NCBI GenBank assembly: GCA_008828725.1
Contig: MEHQ01002227.1
Location: 110,579 to 174,578 of the forward strand
Reading direction: 5' to 3'
Source: Saccharina japonica
Taxonomy: Eukaryota > Sar > Phaeophyceae > Laminariales > Laminariaceae
Length of the DNA: 64,000 nucleotides
A model generated the notes under the pieces. That model was not told where the DNA came from. It searched no databases and worked only from the letters and a program-made list of their open reading frames with translations. The position numbers and the translations under genes are program-made. Shown here piece by piece: positions 1 through 13,715 of this stretch. Position 1 is the stretch's first letter, and every line of letters begins with the position of its first letter.

Positions 1-817
1 CGACACCGTCCGTCGACATCGCTGCAGGGGTCGTTCGACAGGGGGGAGCGGAAGACTATTATGCTAGATGTGCCGCAGGCGTAGCGGTGCCCGACAAGAG
101 GGTTACAGTAACATTACCTACGGCCATAAAATTAAGGGCTGCTTGGACTTCTTCCGCTTGTCACCGTTCCCGTGCCATTTACCTGGTACCAAACTACAAC
201 TTTTGGCATTTCACATTTCCACGTATGTCTTAAGTCGTACCAGTACTGTCTATGCTCCATCTACGTTTTCCTCGTTTTTTTGTCTTGCAGTGCTGCACCT
301 CTTTCCGGTTTTTAGTAAAGTTTGTCCGTTCGCTTTTTTTTTTTCTCTTTCGTATACCATTTTTTTCCGGCGACGTTAACCCTGCGACTGCTCGGAAAGT
401 AATCCTGCAGTATTCTTCCACACCGGGCTAGGGCTGAGTGCAGACACGGACCCAAAACAAAAATGGGTACAGTTCTAAATGGGTTAATAAGCCGACTTGC
501 GACAACAAGTACATCGTGACGATGCGTAAATGTGAGAAAATTAGGACAGCCCACTGACAGAAAGCAGTCAGCAAATGTTATACTGACTGCGTCAGCAGCC
601 AGCATACTGGGCTCCATCAGTATACTGTGTTCGAGCGAAGCAAGTAATACCGTAACGCCGAGGACAACGAGGTCACTCTTCCCAACTGCCCTGCTTTCCC
701 CAGTAGGCTCGCTATCTATAGCCGGGTGTACAGAATGCTGGCTTTAGGGTTCTGCCAAGTTCATTGGCAGAGGTGTGCAGGAGACGGTGACCGCTCTACA
801 CTCCTCAACTTCACGTG

Positions 818-846
818 TACTACTACTACTACTACTACTACTACTG

Positions 847-908
<62 letters not shown>
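818..908. repeat. (TAC)n microsatellite
   Basis: About 30 units of TAC/ACT with one GCT interruption. A short GGAGTACGCAAT triplication follows. Confidence 0.95.
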
Positions 909-3029
909 GTATGGAGTACGCAATGGAGTACGCAATGGAGTACGCAAAAGGAGAGGTTACCCACACCTCCGCACCGATGCCCCTGGACTTAGCAGCAGCC
1001 CAAGGCCAGCATTGCCGTACACCTGGCTATGTATATCGGTGGACTCAGACCAGTAACAGCGAGAGAAAACAGACTGATATTATGTGTGTCATAGATGGTG
1101 ACGTTCCCAGGTATCTATGTCGGATACACGTTACGGGTTGAGTAGCAACATACATGCCTTTACAGGCTGGTTCAAGGTGATTTCCCCAAAGTTAGTCAGA
1201 GTCGGACGTTCCACGCCGTTTTTGGGAGATATGACCTGAAAGTTTGCACACATCTTCTATGAACCTCTGCCGACCCGTTAACGGACGGTGTTGCATGTAT
1301 TATTTTTTCCGTCAGATATTTGTTTTAGAGTTGGAGTTGGATTTTCGGTCCTTAAGAAAAGCCAGATTCCCTGCGACAAAAAATAACACCGGCAGGACCT
1401 CAAAGAGCACGTGTGCAATTTTTTCAGGACCTATCTCTGAAAAACGGCGTGAACATTTGGGCTTTTGTGCGGAAAACACGCGTACTTCGCAGGTGCCTGG
1501 TAATCACTTAGTTTCAGTATAGGATCAGCTTTGGGCGTTAACAATGACTTGGTTTTGGCCCTACCCAGTAAAAATCTTCGATTATTTGCGTGAACTGTTT
1601 TACAGACACCTGGAACCGGCTCGCTCAGAAAAAAATGTTGGAACAAAAACGATATTTCCGACGGAAACGCCTGACTGTTTCTGGCCTTTTTGAGGCCCGT
1701 GGTCGGTCGGCGCACATTTTCACCGCTAGCGCCAGCCCTAGCAACCCAACTAAAAACACTGGCTTTATGTCCCCCTCTTCCACTGCTCATGGCGGTCAAC
1801 ATAATACCAATTATGTGGCATTCGAGTAGATATTGCAACCGGCATTTGTGTCTGACAAAATTTTGGGTGTTCCCATCTTGAACCAGGTCGTAACAGTATT
1901 TGTAAGCCCGCGAGGATTTACCAGGATGGCATCGACGCTACAATATAACTTGATGTTGGAGCTTACCCCCCCTCCCCCCGACCGAGGGCATACATCTGAA
2001 AAAAGGGAGTGTTGGTCCAGGACTTGTTTGTGCATCCCCCTGGTATTACTATTCCCTACGAGTATCTACTGTATATACTGTATATAGGGGGTAGTATTAG
2101 TAGTACAGCTAGCCAGTAGCGCAAGGGCTCCGCAGCATGGGTGCCTGCTGGCGCTCATGCTCCGGATAAGGAAGTGTCAAATTTGTATTATATTTATTAC
2201 GCAGGTAATTGGTGCAAATACTGGTATACTATTTACGCTTCGAGATCTGATTACGTACAGGATCAAAGTCAATGCCAATTGTTGTAGGAAGAACGAAAAA
2301 ACAAAATGTACAAGTGCATTTTAGACGCGCTGAGAGTGGCCGAGATGCTTTCCATGTATGAACGAAAGATAAAATAGCACCAACTATGAGATGGAGGGTT
2401 TCGTCGAAGCTCATCTGTGCTAACGCTGTGTATGATGCTTCGATCGTGCGTGCTACGGGTTTAATAGGAGCCCATGCCGGGTATCATATGAATCTCATAT
2501 TGAGGGGAACACAATCAAAAGCTGTGGAACTCAGCTTATGCAATCTCAAGCAGGATATATACATGTAGCGTGTTACTTTTAAAGCCATTCAACAAGTCAT
2601 ACAGAAATCCAAACCTTTCTTTTCATTCCTCCCGACCCTTGAGGGCATCGGAGGATATTATCCAATCCTCATCGCCGGGTTTCTGGGTGACTCTAATTAA
2701 TCTCCAGGTTTTTTGTTTATCGGAAGATAATTCGCCGCCGCTATTTTTGACACGCTGGGTTTGCACCTTCGGCTGAAGGCTGGTTCGTGCCCACCAGAGA
2801 GCGGGTGGTAACCAAGACAGTTTTATCACATCAACTTGTGATCCTCCTCAGATTGGCCTTCGTCGGGTTTTCAACCGAGGCAACCGAGGCCTACGCCTCG
2901 ACTTTGAGGTTGCTGCAAACTTGGTCGAACTTGGTCGAAATTGGAAATTTTGGGGTACACAGAATGAGACAAAACAAAATCCTAAACTGAACATTTGCAC
3001 TTCACACGCGGGTAGATACAGCTACGAGT

Positions 3030-3160
3030 ATTAGGAAGGACCATAGTAAATAGGACCAACTATTGTTAGAAAAAACAGGGAAATATATAGGTTTGTGTGT
3101 GTACCGTAGGTCCTATTTACTAGTGTTTACTATGGCATCATTAGCCCACCCCGTAATAGT
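3030..3160 (-). mobile_element. TATTACGG MITE, copy 1
   Basis: This small inverted-repeat element has termini near TATTACGGRGGACCATAGTA on both ends, with an internal ACCTACGGTACACACAAAAA and ACTAACAATATTTGGTCC. Here it is reversed, and its right end carries extra sequence. Eight loci in the window carry this family. Confidence 0.7.
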
Positions 3161-4404
3161 TCCTCACTGGACTGACTCTACAGACCGCGAAATTGAGGGA
3201 CGCCTCGTACTGATGGGGGGTGTGAGGACGTCGGGTGCGCCCAGACAGGAGTTGTAGGAAGTCAGAAGCGATTCACGAGGTGTTTTCGTGAACTCGACGT
3301 TGCGAGCCAGCAGCACAAAAAAAAATCCCTAAATCGCTACGTAAGATGTGTCATTCCACGCGCGGCAGCCTGGGGCAGCAGTAGAGTGCGGTGGCTACAT
3401 CACCGATGAAAACATGATTTTCACTGAAAAGTTGCTGTTCTCCAGGCGCACGTTTATAACAATCCTTGTCATGCAGTCGAAGATGCTGCCAAAGGGGGAA
3501 AAAAAAAAGATGTTCCCATGAGAGGTAACAAGTTATTGTCAAACGAAAGGGCAAAAAGGGCTAAAAAGCTCTGGGTTTTTGTTTTACTTTTGATCAAATT
3601 TGCTGAAACTTCGAAACACGGATTTTGGTTGCAACCCCCTTACGCTGTTTCCAAGCCGTTAGTATACGTTGCCGAAACGCCTACGTGCGCCTAATCCACA
3701 GCAGATGTCTGAGGGTTCCTTCGTGGCCTTAATGACTGTGGCAATTTCGAAGGGTCGTACAGAGTACAGTCACACACCCGGGTAAGCAAGCATCAACAAC
3801 AGGCAGGTGTAGACGGCCACTCTGTACTTTCAGGGTTCGGCCTGAGCGCAAGGCCCGCGTGGCTCGCACCGGCTACGTGTATATACAAACGAAGTACACA
3901 TAACTTTGGATATGCCTGTCTGTGCGTTATGCAGGCTACAGGGTCAGCTGGTACCTGGTATGCACCTTCCGTAGACTTGCTTCACATACTCACTGCTCGT
4001 TACGCACCTGGTTTAGTTTGTGTTATTGTGCTGCTACTGCTGTGCAAAATCCTTTTCAGACGAGGAAACTGTGTTCGAATATCAACACCTAATACTGGTG
4101 CACAATCAGGCAAGGACCCAGACTCGATTCACTCCAAAAGCAGTCTCTGGAAACTACAGGCAAGGGGGGGGCTGCTTGAGGCTGTATTATATCATATGTC
4201 AGATTGTCTTATGCAAACAGAGAGGGAAGAACGGAATGATTCCACTTTCTGCAAGCCTCTGCAAGCCCCTCTGCAAGCCCCTGCAAGCCCCTGCAAGCCT
4301 CTGCAATTGCTGGTCTATCTCAGTGAGCTGTAAGAGCTAAGGTTCGCACATCGTACCCAGGTTTTGTTCATTCTTGTGGGACACTACTATTAATAGTATA
4401 TCGC

Positions 4405-4528
4405 TATTACAGAGGACCCTAGTAAATAGTAAATAGGACCTACGGTACATACAAAAACCTATATATTTAACTTTTTCTACTACAGCAGTAGCAATATTTG
4501 GTCCCATTTACTATGGTCCTCCGTAATA
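4405..4528 (+). mobile_element. TATTACGG MITE, copy 2
   Basis: This is a good full copy: TATTACAGAGGACCCTAGTA at the left and CTATGGTCCTCCGTAATA at the right, about 124 bp. The termini are inverted repeats of roughly 28 bp. Confidence 0.8.
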
Positions 4529-5790
4529 CGTATTAATAGTAGGAACGGGTACCAGTATAATACGGATACTACTCATACACAAAACCTACGACGAGTACGT
4601 ACCGTGGACGTAAATTTCAGGGCTGTCTAGCTATCGAAAATATAAACCATCGTTCCTTACATTGCCGTCCGCAGCAGTGGTATGGCACATGACACATGAT
4701 TCGGCCAAGTTCGTACGAAGCAACCAACGGTACGCTGAGCATCGAGCATAGAATAGGTGAACGCACAGCAGCAGAACTACTATTAATACTACGGAAGGTG
4801 GTTGTTTGTAAGATGTTTTCTTGCCGTTTTTTTTTTCAGTATTATTTTTGGTACTACAGTAAACCAAGACTAAACACCGAAATCTTTTATCAACGTCACA
4901 TGCTGCTGCGGCACCATCATGACGCCTACGCGCATAATCAGTACGAGCATTACAGAAAGCTGAGGTCAAGCCCGTTCGAACATGCCAGGTTTCACTACTA
5001 CTTCGTATCTGTACTCGTAGTACTGCTGTACGTCATGTAGCTGTATGGATAGGCATACGAAGGCGGATGTAGCCTGCTGCGAGAGAGTTGCAAGCCATAA
5101 TGGAACTATGATAGAGCTTTTGTGCTGTGGTTTATTAGGGTGCATGCCGTAACGCGCAACAAGTGCAACGGGAACGGCAGGGTTCCCAACGGTTTCTCTG
5201 CTCAATGTTCATGTCTATGCTTGCGTAGACTGGCTGTTGTGCATGCCATACTACACGTAACCCACCCAGGGTATGACGATAATCGGGTAAATCCTGGCTG
5301 CTACGACGTACTCTCGCTCTACAACTTGTTTCGCACTGACCTCTTTACTCGTGCTCGGACTCTGGCTCTCTCGTGTGAACACAACAGCAGTGGTGAACTG
5401 GTGGGGTGGTTGAGTGGTGGAGGTGGGGGCAGTTGTGAGTTGTCACATGATGAGCTAGCAAGATACACGAGGCAGGGGTCCAGAGGACTATGTCGCATGT
5501 CGAGCGGAACGAAAGAGCGGAAGGAATAGCATGGACAATGAAAAATGAGGCTCGCGGCCAAAAAACGCGGGGAGTACCAACACGTAAAGGCGTTTTGGTT
5601 CTTTGTTTCCACCAGTTTCATCCCCTGATTTGATTTTTGATTGACAGCCAGCAACACAACAACCGACACCACCTCCGCGTCCTACCTCCTACCGTTTCAA
5701 CCGTTTTTTTTTTCTGCCTGCTGGCTTGCTGGTGCCTGACGTTTGCGGTCTGCTCTTCTTCGACTCTTCTGCATGCTGCCGCTGCACGAC

Positions 5791-5818
5791 ACTGCTGCTG
5801 CTGCTGCTGCTGTTGCTG
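5791..5818. repeat. (CTG)n microsatellite
   Basis: Nine CTG-type units with one TTG near the end; short GTAT repeats follow. Confidence 0.9.
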
Positions 5819-6610
5819 TACACATATTATGGATACGTATGTATGTATGTATGTATGTACCATACGAGTACGAACGAACGTTCCGTTCCTCCTGTATCTA
5901 CCCAAGATCTACTGTACCTGTACGTCTCTGTATACTGTATACTACACAGGCAACTACGAGTGTAAAATATCGGATAGCGGATAGCGCATAGCGGGTATAG
6001 CTCAAGATTTTCGGCGACGACGGCGTTATCAAGCAGATGGAAACGGTTTTCGATTTTCCTGGTATGATACATCACGATCACATACACACGTACCGCGGGT
6101 ACTCATATTACACTGGTACCCTTTCCGCCACATAACAGTAGTACCTCTGGTATGATATCATACTACAGTAAGTAGTACAACAGAGTGTGTATAGTGCCAT
6201 GTCATGTGTGTTCAGTACTGCAGCAGTACTACAGGACCAGGTACATGTACCATGTGGCACGACTGAATTCTGAAGAGCCTTCGGAGCGGCGTTTCGGAGC
6301 GGCGACACAAGGAGGGCAGAAAAGAGCCTACCAGGCAAACAGGACACACTTAAAAAAGTAAGTAGTCGTGGTTCGATCGCTTGTGTGTGGTTGTTGCGCT
6401 GCATCGTCGAGCAACGAAACGTCTGACAGCACACACAAAAACCAACCTGACATCACAAACTCTCGCGTTGATTATTTGCGGTTTGCCGAAGCGCGTTATA
6501 TATTTCAACGTCTGTCACCTCCTCATCAACTCAACCCTCAGCCCTAAAAAAACGAACGACGCTACGAGTATCATATATTGGCAGCTTTGGCAGCTATTAC
6601 GGGAAACCAT

Positions 6611-6955
6611 GGTCGCCCCGGTGGGCTAGCAGGTAACCACGAAGCCTGTAAGCGTCAAGAAAGCGAGTTCGAGCCCCGCCGAGTGCATGCTCTTGGGCAC
6701 TTTTTCTCGCTAAAAATATCTTGACTATTAATAATAGCAGAAAGCGCGAGAGCGTGAGTTAGCAAAATTCGATGAAAATCGACGAGCGTTGGGAAGGCTG
6801 AACCCTCTGCGCGATAAAAAATCAAGGCAAGAACCGTAGTGGGGGAGGAGGGAGAGGAGCCTACTTTGTGACCCCGGGTCTGAGTTACGACTAGGGAGGG
6901 AGAAAGACGGAAGTGCGAAGATAATAAATGGGATGGAAAAAAAAAAAAAAAAAAA
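6611..6955 (+). mobile_element. tRNA-type SINE, full-length copy
   Basis: The unit is about 345 bp, from GGTCGCCCCGG to a poly(A) tail. Near its start, GAGTTCGAGCCCC is a good Pol III B box (consensus GGTTCGANTCC); an A-box-like GCTAGCAGGTAACC lies upstream. The body ends CGAAGATAATAAATGGGATG before the A run. A second near-complete copy lies at 58830. The tail directly abuts a TATTACGG-family MITE that lacks its left end, so the SINE may have inserted into it. Confidence 0.75.
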
Positions 6956-7092
6956 TAGTGGATAGGACTACCTTAAGTAGGACCTACGGTACACCAAGGG
7001 TACACACAAAAAATACATATATTTACCTTTTTTACTAACAATATTATTTGGTCCTATTGTATGATATTTACTATGCTCCCCCGTTCGTTATA
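6956..7092 (+). mobile_element. TATTACGG MITE, copy 3, abutting the SINE tail
   Basis: The left terminus is incomplete and directly follows the SINE poly(A). The rest (ACCTACGGTACAC, ACTAACAATATTATTTGGTC, then CCCCCGTTCGTTATA) matches the family. Confidence 0.7.
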
Positions 7093-9331
7093 GGAGCAAC
7101 GACCAATCGTTACAAACATTAACAGCAGTAGTTATGCCAAGGGTCCATCCGGTTCGCTTCGTTCGGGTACAGGACACTGTATGCAACGAACGGATATCAT
7201 ATCTCCGCCGCAACGCGAACCGGCTACATACAGTTACAGTAGTAGTAGTAGTAGTTGACTGTTTTTGGACTGTTACAATCCATCTCTGTGGGTGTGCTGT
7301 ATTCGACAGCTATTCACAGTAAACCGCCACGTTTTCTCCCCAGACACCCAGCACACCCACCCTGTGGTCCCTATGTACGCACTGCTGTAGTGCGTTGTAC
7401 TGAAGTTCAGGACAGCAACGCAGTTTCCATCTATTTCCGCAAGATTGCCCTTTTTTTGGCGAGCGCCTTTGTGGGCTTGGAGAGTGTGTCGGCACACAAA
7501 CAAGCACCTCGCCGCGGATATGCTTCGACGTGCCATGGACGCACGATACCACCTCGTGTGTACAGTAACAGGTATATATATATATGCAGGAAATATGGGT
7601 TCGGCGTCCAGGCAAAAAGGCCAAGCTGCCTTTGTTCGTTCGAGGGAAACTGATATTATTGTGCACAATAGTACCCACCGGACTACGCTCAATCGTGCTG
7701 CTGCTGGCATAGCCCAACCGGTAGCCCCTTTCATCGAGCTAATTATGTACATACTTTGGTCGAGGCATCAATCATGTCAGCACAGTCTCCGGGGTGGACT
7801 CCTTGCCACGCGCTACCAAAAGCTACTACAGTACGAACTGTACTACTACTACTGTACGCACGATAGTCCAAAACGATTACTACTACTTACTGTAGGAAAC
7901 TTATATTTTGATCCAAGATCTTATTATCCTTGGACGAAAAAACGTTGCTGGCAGGGATCAGGCGAGCCAGGACGAGCGCCTGTGTTCTTCTCTAAACCAG
8001 CAGCCTTCTTCGACCAGCTGTCGGCTGTTGAAACCTCTCCATTCTGCCAGCGGTACCAACTGCCCCCCCCCGGAAGAGGCCCTCGCCGCTGCCTATATTA
8101 AAGACGCGTTGATTTGATTGAGCTTCCTGTTGGCTGGGTGATTGGATATTGAAGCCCAAGGATCGCTGGAACATGTACCCCCTCCGGCGGAATGTCCAGG
8201 CGTGTGGTTGGACGCGCATTTCCTCTTGATCATAATATGATAAAATAGCAGTAAGTAATAAGCTGTCATCGTGCTGTCGCCGCCTGCAGGCTGTGACACG
8301 ACCCACAGCAACAGTCGTCGCCGCTTACATAATGTACCGCGTAATAAGGAGTTGCTCTGTCGTGAAGTTAAGGTTGTGTTGTAGAGTCTACGGCGGCGGC
8401 GGTCCGAATTGAATCGTAATGCCGTGTAGTTGGAAGATATTCTCGGGATACATAGCCCGGTCGATGTCGCTGTCGTATCCACTGGGGTTGAACGATGGGC
8501 TTTTCAAGAATGTTTCGTTTCTCGATTCCACGATTATTCTGGCGATTGGATTGTCTACGCGAACACGATATTCGATATTATCAACGGGACCTCCGCATCA
8601 TGGTGGTGCTGCTGGGTTTCGGCAGACATCCTCCAGGATACTTGGACTGCCAGTCGGTGCTAACCAATTGTGTTAAGTATCGCGATCGGATAAGTATCAT
8701 TTGCGTCGCTTGTCTCGAGTCTCGAGATATTTTCTCCGTATCTTTCGATTTTTTTCCCAAACTTGAAAGACAGAAAGTATTTCCAGGTTTTGGGAAAATC
8801 TAACAGAGGGCAAAATATCAGGAAATTTAAATGTCACAAATATGGAAGAATGAATCAGGAAAATCTGGAAATAAAAAAAGTTGCGCGAAAAACCCAATGG
8901 AAAACATGGAAACTTAGGACAAAGAAAACATCGATATAAACGGCCCCAATGTAAGGATGTATACATGCAGAACATATAGATGTAGACGACGTGGAAGAAA
9001 CCGACGCCGACATAGAACAGGCATGGTGTTACGCCCCCTTTTTGTCAAGGCTGTCGAGCCGAGGAGGTTGTCGCGTTGTTAATTGAACCGAAACTGGCAC
9101 GTAGCAACGAATCCCGCGCGTCCAACACAAAGGCTTCTGTGTGGAAATGTCAAGGTCATTCGGGTAGTCGCCGTCGTAGACTTAGCGCTGGACTAGCCTG
9201 GCCCTAACGAAATACCTGGTATAACATTCTGTGCAAGGGACCACCCCCGCCTGTTTTGTATTATGTATAGATATAGTGTGGAACCAGTTATGTAGAGGAG
9301 ACTGTTGTTTGTGTGGGAAACGTTTTATATA
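7093..9331. other. Non-coding stretch
   Basis: Several open frames exist, the longest at 7445-8101, but their composition follows low-complexity DNA and none shows a domain. No repeat family recognised. Confidence 0.5.
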
Positions 9332-11567
9332 CTAATTGGTATGGAATTTTTCGGGGAGGGGATGGTTGCCTGAGAAGTTGCCATCACCGGCGTCGGACCC
9401 TCTTTTCTCGTTCACCACTCTTGCGTCGCAGCGGAGCAACCTTGAAACGTGGTCGAATAACTTCCGCACCAACACTCTTGTGTAGTCATCACCAAGGCCT
9501 ACTTCGCCGCCGTCCTCTCGCGCTTGCCACAACCACTCGCCTGCCAGCCTTCAGTCCACAACCCCCCCACAAGCAACGGTATCCTAAACGCTCTCCCGCA
9601 CTTTCTCCGTCGTCGGCAGCCGTGGCGGTTCTATGACCTCGGGGTGGGAGGTGCTGTTCACGGCCGCCTCGTGTCCCCTTGTCTTGGGGCTTTCAAATGT
9701 CGCACGCACCGCGGTCTAACGAAGGTGCGTGTGCCGTGCCACTCCTTACCCCCCCCGCCACATCGTCTACAGTTAGGTTGTCCCTGGCTTGGTTTCCCAC
9801 CTTGTACCACTTGTCATGCTTATTCTACTGGTTGCGAGTAGCACGCGGTCGAAAAACATCGGTCTTCTTGTCGCCGTCTAGGAAGAAGGCGTGGAAATAC
9901 TCTTCCCTGAAGCAGGGGCAGTCACTGATGGGGTTGTAATTCGCACAACCACCCCCGGCATGCTAACCCTCTCAACTGGACACCTTTAGACGAAAGCGAG
10001 AGCCCGTGGTTGGCGCTCAAGGCTGAGGTGCGTCGCCTTCCCGTCCGGTAAGCATCTATGGCACGCAGCGCACAGGGCGACCGTCGTCAAATGCGCAACT
10101 TCTTCCGGGTACGCTACGCATTTAACGCCTAGTGCACTGGACGTCCACCCGCAACACGCTTGGCCGCATTGTTTATTGGGGGGTCGTGGTCCGTGTCCTC
10201 CCAGGGATGCGGATGCAGATGCGGACTGCCTCCGGCGACGGTCGACGCGAACGGTGGACGACGAAGGAGGGTCACCCCCCCCCCCCCCCCCGTATTTATT
10301 TGTCAAACAGAACACGACTACACACTCGCCTTGTCCTCCCTCGCCTGATCGTTCGTGATATCTTGCGCTTGGCGGACCAACTTCTCCTCGCGCCTTACAC
10401 GCTGTTGCTCGTGGTACTCCTCGTTGCCCAGTCTCCCCGTTAAATCGGGTAACCCCTCTGTTGGCACGGTCTTCCTCTTACACCTCTTACGGTGCGACCT
10501 TGACTTGTCCCCCCTATACCGGAGCCCGCGCCCAGAACTCGCCGCAGCTCGCTTGCCGTGTATTTCTAGAGTTCTCATGGCTGGGGTGGACTCCATAGCT
10601 CGCCCATCGCCATGGTCGGCGCAGGGTCGTGCAACCGGTCCCGCGCTTCTCGCGCTCGGTGCATGCGTAGTCAACGGGGCATCTGTCTCTCTTTTAAGCC
10701 CGGTCGACTGCTAAGCATTCGGCGTCCGGGGGGGCGTGCGAGGCCCACTGCCGGACAGGCCGGGAGTTGACTTTTGCGGTGTCGCTAAACGTGGTAGAAG
10801 GGGTGATTTCCGTCCACTGGAGCCAACAATTGTCGGGTTGTACCACCTGGAAAACCTGACGTGGGGTAAACGAGTAGACGCACATGTCCGTGACTACCGG
10901 TGAATACATGAGTGTTGACCACGACGCACTAACATGCATGGGCGCTGCAGTAGTGTTATGTGTGTCATACTGGGAGAGTGAACAAAACGCAAGGGTGGCG
11001 TTATAGAGTAGATGCATCCAACAGGGTGAATAGGTATGCGAAGCTGGAAGCCTAGAGGAACTGTGATCGACCGGAGTCTCCCATTATCTGCCCACCGCCT
11101 GATTTTACACAATACCACTGCTGTGTTCTCCCTATGAATAGGGTGGTATATGCAGCCTCGTACCTTCCGTTCCACGTACTCCCGCCCGCCGTCCACGCTT
11201 TCGTCTGTCGCTACGCCGCATGACAGCGTCAACCTCCACGTCACCTCAAGTTATCAATATCACAGAGCCTGTTGGAAGACTGCACACGGAGGAGAGTTTG
11301 TCAGGAGCATCACACACGGCGTGGTCTGCCTTCTTCGCGGAATACCGCGTAGTTGTTGAGCATTGGTAGTAACAAGTATACATCTGGGTTGGAATCCATA
11401 CATAACATACGTCTTTCAGCCCCTCCGTGCCATTTACATATTATGCACTCGACAAACAGCAGCAGATCCTGCTCGCACACGTTGTGGGGGTAGACGACAG
11501 GTTCGGGTGCCGTATCACGAGCATGGCGCGTCGACATGTGGTATGTCGGGGCTTCGGGGGCGATCAA
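9332..11567 (-). other. Unrecognised coding-like patch
   Basis: Several - strand open stretches here have charged, mixed composition unlike the simple repeats around them: 9332-9532, 10318-10674 (Lys/Arg/Glu-rich), and 11310-11567 (with LLLPMLNNYAVFREE). The DNA is more GC-rich than its surroundings. No conserved domain is recognised and no gene model is proposed. It may be a host exon set or the remains of an old mobile element. Confidence 0.25.
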
Positions 11568-13357
11568 TTGAATGAACTATTGCTGTAAAATTGCAATTGC
11601 TGCTACTATTTCTCCTGATTCGGGTACCAATATATTCCGTCCACTTGTTGTGGGGGATACGTGACCGTTGGACATAGTATCCCGACACCGTGGTATCATA
11701 ATCGTACACACCACCCCGCCAACTGCACGACACTCGCACAGTAGCCGACAGTCAATCTACACAAGGTACGCAGCAGCACACACACTTATTTTGTACTCGA
11801 GTCATGCTTACTCTCTGCATGGGATCATCTCAAAGATTTTGCACTTAATTGGAGACACACTTTAGCTCTACGCCACGGTCATCGTTGGCGATCAAAAAGA
11901 ATATCGTGGTTACGAAAACGGCTACCTCAACCAGCAAGGTCTCTCTTTGCTGTGTTCGTGTAGCGGTACGCGCGCGTACAATTATATGTAACGTCTCCCA
12001 CCACATCTACTTGTGCAAAACCCAAGCATTGCATCACTCATCAATAGCTATATGACACAGCTTTTGCAGTTGCGCGCCTGTTCGCCCCCCCCCCCCCCGC
12101 GACGTGAAGAGCCCCTGCTGTGATGTGTGGTTCGGATGCATCTGCGGAGCTAATAGAGGGGTTTCCACGGACCCATGTTTCCCGGTTGAAGCTTTTTTCA
12201 AGCAACTTTTCTGGAACCACACCCCTCGTGCAACATTATGAGAGGTAGAGAGAGATGGAGAGGGCCGGCGAACCGCGTACCCTTACACGGTGTTAGGACT
12301 TGGAGAGACCGACTCTCAGTTCCTAATAATGTAAAATTTTGTACGCTCTACTTCGAGAAATCACTGACGGGGTGCACACGCGGAATCGATTGGAAGGCTG
12401 CATGCTGCTGTGCACACCGTACGCGCTGCTGTGCTCGATGTATCGCACACCCTCCACCTCTGATGCCGATACTCGGCTTAGGCCGATGGTGTGTACTAAC
12501 TAGGCTGTCGAGGCATGCAAAAACTGTCGCGACGCTGCTGCTGTACGCACAGGACGGCCTGTGAGAGTCGAGTGGACAACGGGGTGTACCCCGGGATGTG
12601 TTTTCTGCGATCACGTTTTCACTTGATTTTTTATCGTCAGGATATTATTGTCTAACGATGAAACTCCAGTCTGACGACTGGAGAACTACTACTACTGTAG
12701 TTGCGTGAGCTTCAGCCCCGGAGAGCTTATGAAAATAATGACGCTTCAAGGCCAGGTGCTGTGCTGATCATCCGTGTTGTCCTCCTTGAGGATACAATGA
12801 AGAGAAGGAAAGAGGAGTGATGTATAGTGTACGAGGAGCATGCCCGCCTCAGCTTCAAACCAAGCAAAACGCACAGATCCTACGTGCGAACAAGACATGA
12901 ACCTGAATGCCCCGTAGCCCTCGTTCGTCGACACTTGGCGTCGTTTTTGGAGTTCCCGATATTCTGAATTTCTTATCTACAAAAACACTTTGACGTTGTC
13001 GCATGTGATGTCTACTAGCCGGTGTCGGTTTTTTGGCATACCCCGCTGTTTAGGTAGAACGTTTTAGGGTAAATCCCATCGCGATCTTATAGTCCCCCCC
13101 GATCTTCCCTTTTCGATCTACCCATAGCATTTTCACTTGCGGAAAGCTCGACGTCGGACGTTCTCTTGAAAGAAGTGCCCTAGCGCTCTCGCAGGGGCTT
13201 CCAACGCACCTGGCCATTGTGAATGGGGCACGGGAACCCCATTTTACGACGGGGCAAGATTCATCAATTTTTTCAAAATCCTCGATATTTGCCAAATATG
13301 TCCATTTCCGAAAAAGTGAGTGTTTTGTAGATGTTGATCGCCTCATAAATGGGGCCG
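11568..13357. other. Non-coding stretch
   Basis: No gene or repeat family recognised; a C homopolymer lies near 12087. Confidence 0.5.
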
Positions 13358-13490
13358 GCCCGGCCCGACCCGTCAACGTTTCAGAGGATGGGCCACCGCC
13401 CGGCCCGCCCCACAACATTTTCAGAGGATGGGCCGCGGCCCGGCCCAAGCGGTCAGATTTACAAACAGTCGCGGCCCGGCCCATGATCTA
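13358..13490. repeat. GGCCC-rich tandem array, copy 1
   Basis: About three degenerate units of roughly 40 bp share TTTCAGAGGATGGGCC and GCGGCCCGGCCCA. The same unit occurs in a longer array at 19852-20245. Confidence 0.8.
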
Positions 13491-13715
13491 CACCGTATTA
13501 TTTTCCCTTTTTCGCTAAATTTATGAATTATTATACCCCCCCCATACCACGAACAGCCTACAGGGGACGGAGCACAACCTACAGGGGACGGAGCGAGCCG
13601 TCCCCGGGAGGCCGCCTTCCCCCAACCCCCTCTGGCCGAGTTCGGCACCGGGGCCCGTTCTCTCGCCGGAGTCACCGAGGGCCGACGCGTGGGGCATATT
13701 TAAGCATAGATTTGT

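Larger units (their letters stand above)
1..6610. other. Non-coding stretch, left end
   Basis: No gene recognised. It holds the (TAC)n microsatellite, two TATTACGG MITEs (3030, 4405), a short CTGCAAGCCC repeat near 4250-4310, and (CTG)n at 5791. A segment at about 4126-4167 with GCAGTCTCTGGAAACTA recurs near 29088-29130, probably a fragment of a dispersed repeat. Confidence 0.6.

Noticed and set aside
7445-8101. 218-codon open frame on the + strand
   Set aside because: Composition follows microsatellite-like TAC/CTG DNA, an equally long frame lies on the opposite strand, and no domain is seen.
8419-8803. Possible Harbinger-type transposase N-terminal fragment (FRFSIPRLFWRL)
   Set aside because: Only a short, weak pattern resemblance; no DDE region or inverted repeats nearby.
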